Source of the DNA: an uncultured Planktomarina sp.
GTDB taxonomy: Bacteria; Pseudomonadota; Alphaproteobacteria; Rhodobacterales; Rhodobacteraceae
DNA length: 64,000 nucleotides
Direction: 5' to 3'
Assembly (NCBI GenBank): GCA_905181815.1
Contig: CAJIZA010000003.1
Coordinates: forward strand, 372,001 to 436,000
The position numbers and the translations under genes were made by a program. Numbering within the stretch: the first letter of the stretch is position 1; every line of letters begins with the position of its first letter. This document shows positions 8,145 through 15,405 of the stretch, one piece after another. Under the pieces are notes generated by a model. That model made no database searches. It was not told where the DNA came from and saw only the letters and a list, made by a program, of their open reading frames with translations.

Positions 8145-8948
8145 TTGAGCCTTGATGATGCCTATGCAAATGCCGCCTATATTCCCGATGCGGACAGGTT
8201 TTTAACCTATTGGGATGAAACTGCACGCAGCTATCGAGACGCCGAGCACACGCTGGGCCGGGCACAGTTGAACCAGCCCTATGGGGCGCATCCAAACCAA
8301 GTCTTTGACCTGTTTTTTCCCGCAGGACGCCCGGTCGGCCTGATGATCTTCGTGCATGGTGGCTATTGGCTGCGATTCGGACGGCGAGATTTTTCTCATT
8401 TGGCGCAAGGCGCTTGCACGCGTGATTGGGCGGTGGCCTTGCCCAGTTACCCCTTAGCTCCGGGTGCATCGATCCCTCAGATTACGCAGTCGGTGGCTCT
8501 GGCCATCGATCAGATTGCCCGTCGCATCCCGGGACCGATTGTTTTGGCGGGTCACTCTGCCGGGGGGCACTTGGTGGCGCGTATGGGACAAGGCGACAGT
8601 GGCTTGTCTTACGAGATTCGCACGCGGATCCAGACCATCGTGCCGATATCGCCGGTCGCCGATTTGCGACCGTTAATGCAGACCGAGATGAGCGGACCAC
8701 TGGGTTTGACCGAGGATATTGCCAAGGCGGAAAGTCCAGCCTTGCAACCGGCTCCTAAAGGGGTGCGCGCGCATGTTTGGGTTGGCGCGGATGAGCGTCC
8801 GGCGTTTTTAGAGCAAGCGCGACTTTTGGCAAAAAAATGGCAATCAGAGCTTACGATTGAGCCGGGAAAACATCATTTTGATATCATCGCGGGGCTGGAA
8901 GATCCCAAAAGTGACCTGCTTGAAGCACTCATGGCGCGAGCGTCTTAG
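8145..8948 (+). CDS. Alpha/beta hydrolase, kynurenine formamidase-like
   Basis: The protein carries the oxyanion-hole motif HGGYW, the nucleophile elbow GHSAGGH and a late histidine (KHHFDI), the layout of the esterase/kynurenine-formamidase branch of alpha/beta hydrolases. HGGYW is especially common in arylformamidases of the AFMID/BNA7 type, but no kynurenine-pathway genes are adjacent, so the substrate is open. I chose the TTG at 8145 because GAGGAG ends 7 bases before it; a GTG at 8103 would add 14 residues without a good ribosome site. From the TTG the protein has 267 residues. Confidence 0.75.
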   Translation: MSLDDAYANAAYIPDADRFLTYWDETARSYRDAEHTLGRAQLNQPYGAHPNQVFDLFFPAGRPVGLMIFVHGGYWLRFGRRDFSHLAQGACTRDWAVALPSYPLAPGASIPQITQSVALAIDQIARRIPGPIVLAGHSAGGHLVARMGQGDSGLSYEIRTRIQTIVPISPVADLRPLMQTEMSGPLGLTEDIAKAESPALQPAPKGVRAHVWVGADERPAFLEQARLLAKKWQSELTIEPGKHHFDIIAGLEDPKSDLLEALMARAS

Positions 8949-9268
8949 GGTCTGTGTCGCAAAGTAACGAAGGAGCCGAGATAGCTCAAGCGATCTGTTC
9001 CGCCCGTGTCCAAATCCGCTTGTGCATGTTCAAAGATAATGATGCATGTTGTGTTAAGCCCCAAACGATCCTCAATAGATGCGCTATCGCCTTGCGAGAA
9101 CCAATGTTCCAATCTTGGTTCTGGGTTTTCATTGCAAATCACCTCGACACGATCTGGAATAAACGTTGTGCCGGCCGCGCCGCGCAAATGCGCGAATACC
9201 TGCCGTTGGTTGGCAAAGCGCCCGGCATAAATATCTGCCGTTTGGCCTATGGAACTGGCTGGGATCAA
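8945..9268 (-). CDS. Hypothetical protein coupled to an SDR gene
   Basis: This 107-residue protein is not recognised. It begins at a TTG (9266-9268) overlapping the TGA of the upstream SDR as TTGA, which implies translational coupling, and it ends 4 bases inside the convergent hydrolase gene. It contains no signal peptide or membrane helix. Visible segments include IYAGRFANQRQVFAHLRG and CNENPEPRLEHWF, suggesting a small soluble alpha/beta protein. Because it is an out-of-frame extension of the SDR transcript, it may be a modest conserved accessory. It could also be spurious, though its exact coupling and lack of overlap with other genes argue for it. Confidence 0.5.
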   Translation of the reverse strand: MIPASSIGQTADIYAGRFANQRQVFAHLRGAAGTTFIPDRVEVICNENPEPRLEHWFSQGDSASIEDRLGLNTTCIIIFEHAQADLDTGGTDRLSYLGSFVTLRHRP

Positions 9269-10005
9269 ATGCAGCGCCCACCGTCAACTTCCAGTGCCAC
9301 TCCAGTGATCATACTGGCTTCATCAGAGCATAAAAAGCTGGCGGCGTGTCCCATATCCTGCGGCGTTGAAAAACGTCCAAGTGGAATAGTAGCGAGAAAT
9401 TTTGCCCGCATCTCCGGCGTGTCTTCTCCCATGAAACTGGCGAGCAATGGTGTTTCACCGGCTACTGGGTTGAGCGCATTGACCCGAATGTTAAATGGCG
9501 CCAGCTCAACCGCCATAGCTTTGGTCGCGGTGATCATCCAGCCTTTTGAGGCATTATACCAATTCAAATTTGGTCTGGGCGAAACGCCGGCGGTCGAGGC
9601 AATGTTCAAGATGGCGCCAGACCTTTGGCGCTTGAGCAGCGGCACAAGATGGCGAGCGGTCAAGAACACGGATTTTGCATTCACGGCGAAGACCTGATCG
9701 AACTCTTCTTCGCTGACGTGATCCATAGCCTGTGGTAAATGGGTGATGCCAGCATTGTTGACCAAAATATCAATCCGGCCCCAAAGGGCCTGTGCCGCTC
9801 CGATCATCTGGGCGACGGAGCTGTCGCGGGAGACATCAACATACTGCGCCACTGCTCCAATTGGTTCTGCGATGGTTTGAGCAGCATCCAGATTAATATC
9901 GGCGACCATCACTGTTGTACCTTCGGCAGCAAATTTTTCAGCAATGCCTGCTCCAAACCCTGAGCCCGCTCCCGTAATAATGGCGGTTTTTCCGTGAAGT
10001 CGCAT
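9265..10005 (-). CDS. Short-chain dehydrogenase/reductase (glucose/3-oxoacyl type)
   Basis: A classical SDR oxidoreductase of 246 residues from the ATG at 10003-10005, preceded by GGGAGG. The nucleotide-binding TGAGSGFG, the NNAG motif, the active-site serine region and the YNASK catalytic motif are all intact, and the C-terminus GVALEVDGGRCI is typical. It probably uses NAD(H) or NADP(H) on a small alcohol or sugar; the sequence does not fix the substrate. The preceding frame (up to 10353) is open but is not SDR-like. It appears to form a two-gene unit with the small protein at 8945-9268. Confidence 0.83.
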   Translation of the reverse strand: MRLHGKTAIITGAGSGFGAGIAEKFAAEGTTVMVADINLDAAQTIAEPIGAVAQYVDVSRDSSVAQMIGAAQALWGRIDILVNNAGITHLPQAMDHVSEEEFDQVFAVNAKSVFLTARHLVPLLKRQRSGAILNIASTAGVSPRPNLNWYNASKGWMITATKAMAVELAPFNIRVNALNPVAGETPLLASFMGEDTPEMRAKFLATIPLGRFSTPQDMGHAASFLCSDEASMITGVALEVDGGRCI

Positions 10006-10120
10006 GTTTGCCTCCCTCGTGATCGCTTCAAGATGCGCAACTGCCCGTGCATTGGCAATATAAATCCTCCCATAGGAGTGCCCGCGAGCAGATTGCGGCG
10101 CAATTTCCCAACGTTGATGC

Positions 10121-10148
10121 TTTACACCCTTTCTCTTGGGCGTATTAC
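10121..10148 (+). promoter_or_regulatory. Candidate promoter before the 10187 reading frame
   Basis: TTTACA (10121-10126) and TATTAC (10143-10148) are separated by 16 bp and resemble a sigma-70 promoter pointing right. The predicted start of transcription falls inside the hairpin at 10150-10186, so this could drive the small membrane protein or a short RNA ending at the T-run at 10191-10197. Confidence 0.3.
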
Positions 10149-10149
10149 T

Positions 10150-10197
10150 CAGCGCGTAAAAGCTCACAACAGGTTTTAACGCGCTGATGGTTTTTTT
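10150..10197 (+). terminator. Strong hairpin plus T-run overlapping a start codon
   Basis: CAGCGCGT-AAAA (10150-10161) pairs with TTTT-A-ACGCGCTG (10174-10186) with one bulged base and a 12-base loop, followed by ATGG and seven T residues. The form is a rho-independent terminator on the plus strand, yet no plus-strand gene precedes it within 1.2 kb. It ends exactly at the ATG of the next reading frame. Confidence 0.45.
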
Positions 10198-10489
10198 GTT
10201 TGCCTTACCTTTTCCCGTGCTTGTGGCTCTGTGTCTTGGGTTCCGCGCGGGGCGGCGAGATCCGCAGGGGTTTCGGGAATTTTGGCAGGAAGTGGCTGTG
10301 GCTGTTGCTTGGGCTTTCAGCGTGGTTTTCCTGTGGAATTGCCTTTGGATCACCTCACTTGTCCCAGCTCCTTGGCAAGAAACAGCTATCTCCGGCGCGA
10401 TTTGGACCGCTGCAACTGGCGCTGTTTGGTTGCCGGTTTTGGTGATTTGCTATGTCATTACGGCGCTAAAAATCCGGCATAAAGGATAA
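10187..10489 (+). CDS. Small predicted membrane protein
   Basis: The 100-residue product is strongly hydrophobic, with about three potential membrane segments (residues 2-18, 35-55 and 70-92) and a basic C-terminus (KIRHKG), so it is a plausible inner-membrane protein. It is not assigned to a family. The ATG at 10187 has no Shine-Dalgarno and directly follows a hairpin, so the start is doubtful. The next gene, a DUF1523 membrane protein, begins 94 bases downstream. Confidence 0.4.
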   Translation: MVFLFALPFPVLVALCLGFRAGRRDPQGFREFWQEVAVAVAWAFSVVFLWNCLWITSLVPAPWQETAISGAIWTAATGAVWLPVLVICYVITALKIRHKG

Positions 10490-10583
10490 GGGCGCAAGGG
10501 AAATCATGGACAGGGGCTTCTGGTTGGCAAATTGAGCCCCTATAATAGACCAAAGGTGAGACACCCTTTAAAGGAGCTGTTGG

Positions 10584-11201
10584 ATGCTGGCCAAAATTAG
10601 ATGGATTTTGAAAGTGCTACTGGCTCTGTTGGTGCTAGCGGCGTTTCATTATAATTTGCCCCAACGCGATATTGTGCGCATCACAGGCACAGAAATTTTG
10701 CGCAAAGATTTATCGGGCTGGACTGGCATATTTTATGCGGCAGCGCAGAGTGGTGAGGCGCAAACTCAGAACCGTGATTTGAGGTTGATTAACGCGGTCC
10801 GAGCCAATGGCAAAGTCAGCGTGTATCGCAACGAGGACACGGGCTTTAACTGGCCGCCCTATCTCAAGTTTGACAGCTCGAACCTCCAAGCCGAAGCGGA
10901 AGATGCCGTCTCCAATAAAGAGGCTCCAGAATGGTATATTTTGCGGCACTATGGGTGGCGCAACACGTTTTGGTCAATTTACCCCAATGCCGTGAGTCTC
11001 AAGCTCATCGCTGGGCCGGATGTACGGTTGATCCCCTGGTTTAATATTGTATTATTGCTCGTGTTGGCGGCTTTGTTTTGGGCGATCTATGTGCGCGTTC
11101 GCGGGTTTTGGGCGCGGCGCGTGGATCCTGTCATCGACCGGATTGATTCAGCAGCTGAGGAGACCTCTGGCCGCGTCAAAGGGTGGTTTCGCCGCAAATA
11201 A
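10584..11201 (+). CDS. DUF1523 family membrane protein
   Basis: A 205-residue protein with an N-terminal membrane anchor (residues 8-22), a polar domain of about 120 residues (HYNLPQRDIVRITGTEI, YLKFDSSNLQAEA, YGWRNTFWSIYPNAVSL) and a second membrane segment near residues 148-168. This is the pattern of DUF1523, a family common in Rhodobacterales with no known function. AAGGAG precedes the ATG by 8 bases. It converges on the ALDH gene with a gap of only 7 bases. Confidence 0.85.
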   Translation: MLAKIRWILKVLLALLVLAAFHYNLPQRDIVRITGTEILRKDLSGWTGIFYAAAQSGEAQTQNRDLRLINAVRANGKVSVYRNEDTGFNWPPYLKFDSSNLQAEAEDAVSNKEAPEWYILRHYGWRNTFWSIYPNAVSLKLIAGPDVRLIPWFNIVLLLVLAALFWAIYVRVRGFWARRVDPVIDRIDSAAEETSGRVKGWFRRK

Positions 11202-11208
11202 TGCAGCA

Positions 11209-13521
11209 TCACTCGCCGTAGGGGATCCAGATGGTTTTTAACTCGGTGCCGGCATTAAGCCAACTCGCGTGATCGTCTTGTGCCGCCCCTTGCCAAACGC
11301 GTTTGATATTACTGCTGGCGCGCGCTTGCACCGCTTCAGTGAGCGGTGCCCCAGATAAGCACCACACAGTTTCCAGCTCCATATGCGCGCCCAGATGAGG
11401 TGCCAGGTCGGCCTGGGGGCCGGTGAGGATGTTCACAGCCCCGGCCGGTACGTCGGATGCTTCAAGGATGTGGTAGAAATCGGTGGCTACCAAGGGAAAA
11501 GGCGCGCTGGCGCAGAGGGTAATAGAGTTGCCAGTGCTGAGTGCCGCGGCCATGGGTGTGACCAAGCCCAGAAGTGGATTTTGATCTGAACAAAGAGCGG
11601 CAATTGCCCCTACGGGTTCACGCATGGCCAGAGCGACAGCGCGCATTGGTACAGATTTGGCCCGACCTTCAAATTTATCGGCCCAAGCTGCATAGGTGAA
11701 CAAGATGTCGACTGCAGCCTGCACTTCCTCAACGCCTGCGCTCAAGCCCGTCATGGCGTCCAAGCGCTCTGCAAACCTATTGGTTTGGGCGGCAAGATTT
11801 TCAGCGATGTAATAGAGAATTTGTGCCCGCAAGTGACCGGTTTTTTTGCCCCAGCCGCATGCCAATTGCGCTTGCACCGCGTTGCGGATGTCCTTGCGAT
11901 TCGCGATGGGCGCATGGCCGAGCAATTTCCCTTTGGGGCCAAAAATCGCTTGGCTATAGCCCCCGTCTGGTCGGGCTTGTTTGCCGCCGATAAAAAGTTT
12001 CGTGGTTCGGTCAATATCATCTGCAGCGGCGCCTTGCCCGGTGAACGCTGTGATGTGGGCTGGTTCGGCCAAGGGTTTCGCTGGCTGGCTATAGGCTTGT
12101 AAACCTTCCCAGCCGCCTTCACGGCCAAAGCCGCTTTCGCGCGTGCCGCCAAACCCGGCCGTAGCGTCAAATAGGTTTGTTGCATTGACCCAGACCACAC
12201 CGGCCACGAGCTTGGGCGCGATCTCGAGCGCAAGATTGATGTTTTCGGTCCAGAGCGTCGCTGCCAAGCCGTATTTGGTGTTATTGGCAATCTCCACAGC
12301 CTCCGCTGGGGTGCGAAAAGTGGTCGAGACCAATACAGGACCAAAAATCTCTTCCTGCATAAGCCTGTCGGCTGGATGCAAACCGGTGATCAAAGTGGGC
12401 GGATAAAAACAGCCCTCTGGTACTGGTGTTTGTGCGTGATAGGTCTGCCCAGCCGTATTGGCCTCCACCAGCGCTTGGATCTGGTGCAGTTGAATGGGAT
12501 CAACAATTGCGCCGACATCTATAGATTTGTCGAGCGGGTCGCCGATTCGTAATTTGTCCATCCGCGCCTTCAAACGGCTGTGAAAACCATCCGCAATGGC
12601 TTCATGAATAAGCAGGCGTGATCCGGCGCAGCAAACTTGGCCTTGGTTGAACCATATCGCATCCACGAGCCCTTCGATGGCGCTGTCGATATCGGCGTCA
12701 TCAAAGACGATATAGGGGGATTTTCCGCCCAATTCGAGGGTGAGGGATTTGCCGCTGCCGGCTGTTGCTTCTTGAATTTGCCGTCCGACTGAGGTTGAGC
12801 CGGTGAAAGCGATTTTGTCCACATTCGCATCGACCAGCGCGGCACCTGTGATGCCGTCACCTGTCACGATATTCACCACACCTGGGGGCACGCCGGCCTG
12901 GCTGCAAAGATCGGCAAAGATCATGGCTGTCATTGGCGTAAATTCGGCGGGTTTGAGAACAACTGTATTGCCCATTGCCAAAGCGGGAGCGATTTTCCAC
13001 GCGAGCATGAGCAGCGGAAAATTCCACGGGATAATTTGTCCGCAGACGCCTAACGCCACGCGATCGGAGAGGGCCGAGGGCATCAATTGTGCGTGGCCTG
13101 CGTGATGGTAAAAATGTCGAATGGCGAGGGGGATATCAATATCCCGGCTTTCACGGATGGGTTTGCCATTGTCCAAAGATTCCATCACGGCGAGCAATCT
13201 TGCGTGTTTTTGCATCAAGCGTGCGAGCGCATAGAGCAACCGCGCGCGCGCCGGCCCTCCTGCGGCTTGCCAGTCTGGTTGTGCAGCTCTGGCGCTCCTC
13301 ACCGCCTCTGTCACCTCATCTTTTGTGCATAGGCTCATGCCCGCAAGCTTCTCGCCTGTGGCAGGATTGCAGATCGCGAGATTATCTCTCGCGGGGGAGA
13401 AGCCGCCATTGACATAGGGGCCAAACAGGCCGCCGCGATCGGCAATCCACTGAAGCGCTACGCTGCGATCCTCAGGGGCTGTGCCATACTCCATTGTGTC
13501 AAAAATTGTTTCTATACTCAT
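11209..13521 (-). CDS. ALDH16-type two-domain aldehyde dehydrogenase
   Basis: The 770-residue protein consists of a complete aldehyde dehydrogenase (about residues 20-480) followed by a second, shorter ALDH-like domain (about 510-770). Domain 1 has ELGGKSPYIVF and the catalytic cysteine in NQGQVCCAGSR. Domain 2 retains fold segments (REPVGAIAALCSDQNPLLG, VPAGAVNILTG) but lacks both the catalytic glutamate motif and the cysteine, so it is probably structural. This is the layout of ALDH16, including the bacterial enzymes known from Roseobacter relatives. It lies 4 bases after deoC, so it likely oxidises the acetaldehyde released by deoxyribose-5-phosphate aldolase; that link is inference. The ATG at 13519-13521 is the first in-frame start after the deoC stop. 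Confidence 0.87.
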   Translation of the reverse strand: MSIETIFDTMEYGTAPEDRSVALQWIADRGGLFGPYVNGGFSPARDNLAICNPATGEKLAGMSLCTKDEVTEAVRSARAAQPDWQAAGGPARARLLYALARLMQKHARLLAVMESLDNGKPIRESRDIDIPLAIRHFYHHAGHAQLMPSALSDRVALGVCGQIIPWNFPLLMLAWKIAPALAMGNTVVLKPAEFTPMTAMIFADLCSQAGVPPGVVNIVTGDGITGAALVDANVDKIAFTGSTSVGRQIQEATAGSGKSLTLELGGKSPYIVFDDADIDSAIEGLVDAIWFNQGQVCCAGSRLLIHEAIADGFHSRLKARMDKLRIGDPLDKSIDVGAIVDPIQLHQIQALVEANTAGQTYHAQTPVPEGCFYPPTLITGLHPADRLMQEEIFGPVLVSTTFRTPAEAVEIANNTKYGLAATLWTENINLALEIAPKLVAGVVWVNATNLFDATAGFGGTRESGFGREGGWEGLQAYSQPAKPLAEPAHITAFTGQGAAADDIDRTTKLFIGGKQARPDGGYSQAIFGPKGKLLGHAPIANRKDIRNAVQAQLACGWGKKTGHLRAQILYYIAENLAAQTNRFAERLDAMTGLSAGVEEVQAAVDILFTYAAWADKFEGRAKSVPMRAVALAMREPVGAIAALCSDQNPLLGLVTPMAAALSTGNSITLCASAPFPLVATDFYHILEASDVPAGAVNILTGPQADLAPHLGAHMELETVWCLSGAPLTEAVQARASSNIKRVWQGAAQDDHASWLNAGTELKTIWIPYGE

Positions 13522-13525
13522 CGGA

Positions 13526-14503
13526 TTATCCAATCGGGTGGCGGTGATTGGCAGAATATCCGCCAGTGAGATGATGTTCGAGTTGCCGTTCAATATCTCC
13601 CAGCAGCGAGGAGGCGCCAAACCGAAACAGATCAGGGCGTAACCAGCGGTTGCCCAGTTCTTCCTTGATCAAAGCCAGATAGGTAATGGCATCTTTTGCC
13701 TTTGATATTCCGCCCGCTGGTTTATAGCCGACACGAAATCCTGTGCGATTATAATAGGCACGGATCGCTCGTAGCATGACCAAAGTCACTGGCAGGGTTG
13801 CATTGACGCTTTCCTTGCCGGTCGAGGTCTTGATGAAATCCGCTCCGGCCATCATGCAGATTAAACTGGCACGCCCGACATTGCGCAGGCTGCCTAGCTC
13901 ACCCGTGGCGAGAATTGCTTTCACATGCGCATCGCCGCAGGCAGATCTGAAGGTCGCCATTTCATCGTAAAGTGCTTGCCAATTTTGCGTCAAAACATGC
14001 CGCCGAGAGATAACGATATCAATCTCAGAGGCCCCAGATTTTACGCTTTCGCGGATTTCCTCAATTCGAAGATGCAGTGGTGATAGGCCCGCGGGGAAGC
14101 CTGTACTGACGGCCGCCACGGGAATGCCGCTGCCCTGCAATGCGGTCACAGCGGTCTCAATCATATCATGATAAACACATACCGCTCCGGTCGTCAGATG
14201 CGGCAGGCCGATCTGTTGCAAAATATCTTGCCCTACCGGCTGGCGGGCTTTGGCGCAGAGGCGTTTGACCCGGCCCGCAGTGTCATCGCCTGACAGGGTG
14301 GTGAGATCAATGCAGCTGATGGCTCGCGCGAGCCAAGCGGCTTGATGATCTTTTTTTACAGAGCGCCGTCCGGGCAGGCTGGCGCAGCGCCTTTCAATGG
14401 CGGAGGTATTGGCCTGAACGGAAAGTGTCCAATCCAAATCAAGCGGCAATCCCGGATTGCGCGGCTCGAGCGTCAGAGGCAACTGTGTTATTGTCGGTGT
14501 CAT
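13526..14503 (-). CDS. deoC: Deoxyribose-phosphate aldolase
   Basis: DeoC cleaves 2-deoxyribose 5-phosphate to acetaldehyde and glyceraldehyde 3-phosphate in deoxynucleoside catabolism. The 325-residue protein is the longer alphaproteobacterial form with a roughly 50-residue N-terminal extension (PRNPGLPLDLDW). The Schiff-base lysine is in FIKTSTGKESV and the second active-site lysine in VGYKPAGGISKAKD. Several ATGs are in frame near the start; I used 14501-14503 (MTPTITQL), which has GGAA a few bases upstream, but starts up to 63 bases earlier are possible. It is followed directly by the ALDH16 gene, forming a two-gene deoxynucleoside unit. Confidence 0.9.
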   Translation of the reverse strand: MTPTITQLPLTLEPRNPGLPLDLDWTLSVQANTSAIERRCASLPGRRSVKKDHQAAWLARAISCIDLTTLSGDDTAGRVKRLCAKARQPVGQDILQQIGLPHLTTGAVCVYHDMIETAVTALQGSGIPVAAVSTGFPAGLSPLHLRIEEIRESVKSGASEIDIVISRRHVLTQNWQALYDEMATFRSACGDAHVKAILATGELGSLRNVGRASLICMMAGADFIKTSTGKESVNATLPVTLVMLRAIRAYYNRTGFRVGYKPAGGISKAKDAITYLALIKEELGNRWLRPDLFRFGASSLLGDIERQLEHHLTGGYSANHRHPIG

Positions 14504-14614
14504 GTGTTCCATAGAACTTGTGTGCATGGGATTGCGCCACATTTCAAGCATTCTAGCGCGTGACAATTGCCACCTGCCACGATAATTGCTGCGAAACGAT
14601 ATAAAGGTGAGCTC

Positions 14615-15289
14615 ATGTCTTTCGACCGATCTGTAAAAATTGCCCCCTCAATCCTTTCTGCCGATTTTGCAAATTTTGGCGAAGAAATTCGCTGTGTTGA
14701 AGCGGAAGGTGCCGATTGGATTCATGTTGACGTCATGGATGGGCATTTTGTGCCCAATATCACATTTGGACCCGCGACCTGTGCCGCAATTCGGCCGCAT
14801 ATCAAAACTGTTATGGATGTGCATTTGATGATTGCTCCGGTTGATCCCTACATCGAAGCATTTGCCGCGGCCGGTGCAGATGTCATTACCGCCCATGTCG
14901 AAGCTGGGGCGCATATTTACCGCAGCCTGCAAGCGATCCGCGCCAATGGCGCAAAGGCCGGGGTGGCGCTTAATCCTGGCACGCCGGCCAGCGCGGTTGA
15001 GCATTTGCTTGATATTACGGATTTGGTCTGTGTGATGACTGTGAATCCTGGTTTTGGGGGGCAGTCGTTTATTCCATTGGAAAGCAAAGTGGCGCAATTG
15101 CGGGCGATGATTGGTGATCGACCCATTCATATTGAGATTGACGGCGGTGTGACCCCCCTGACTGCGCCAGGTTTGGTCTGTGCCGGGGCGGATGTCTTGG
15201 TGGCAGGGTCGGCTGTATTCAAAGGTGGCTCCGTGTCAAATCCTGCACCATATGGTGAAAACATACGTGCAATCCGCGCAGCGATTTAG
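14615..15289 (+). CDS. rpe: Ribulose-phosphate 3-epimerase
   Basis: Rpe interconverts ribulose 5-phosphate and xylulose 5-phosphate in the pentose phosphate pathway. The 224-residue TIM-barrel protein has the family's metal and catalytic motifs: [42 protein letters not shown] and EIDGGVTP. The ATG at 14615 follows AAGGTGAG by 5 bases and gives normal family length. It is divergent from deoC (111 bases between starts) and precedes the oxoprolinase gene by 116 bases. Confidence 0.93.
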   Translation: MSFDRSVKIAPSILSADFANFGEEIRCVEAEGADWIHVDVMDGHFVPNITFGPATCAAIRPHIKTVMDVHLMIAPVDPYIEAFAAAGADVITAHVEAGAHIYRSLQAIRANGAKAGVALNPGTPASAVEHLLDITDLVCVMTVNPGFGGQSFIPLESKVAQLRAMIGDRPIHIEIDGGVTPLTAPGLVCAGADVLVAGSAVFKGGSVSNPAPYGENIRAIRAAI

Positions 15290-15405
15290 GATCCGCACCA
15301 GCGATCGTTAGCTCTGGAAAAGCAAACGGCTGCATTTCAGGCATCCTCCTCTTGACCCCAACGGCGTTTGCAGCCTTTGTGCAAAACAGACAGGAGGAGC
15401 AGACA

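Noticed and set aside
8080..8469. 130-residue N-terminal extension of GabD
   Set aside because: No homology to aldehyde dehydrogenases, lies in the divergent hydrolase gene, and a perfect ribosome site precedes the ATG at 8079.
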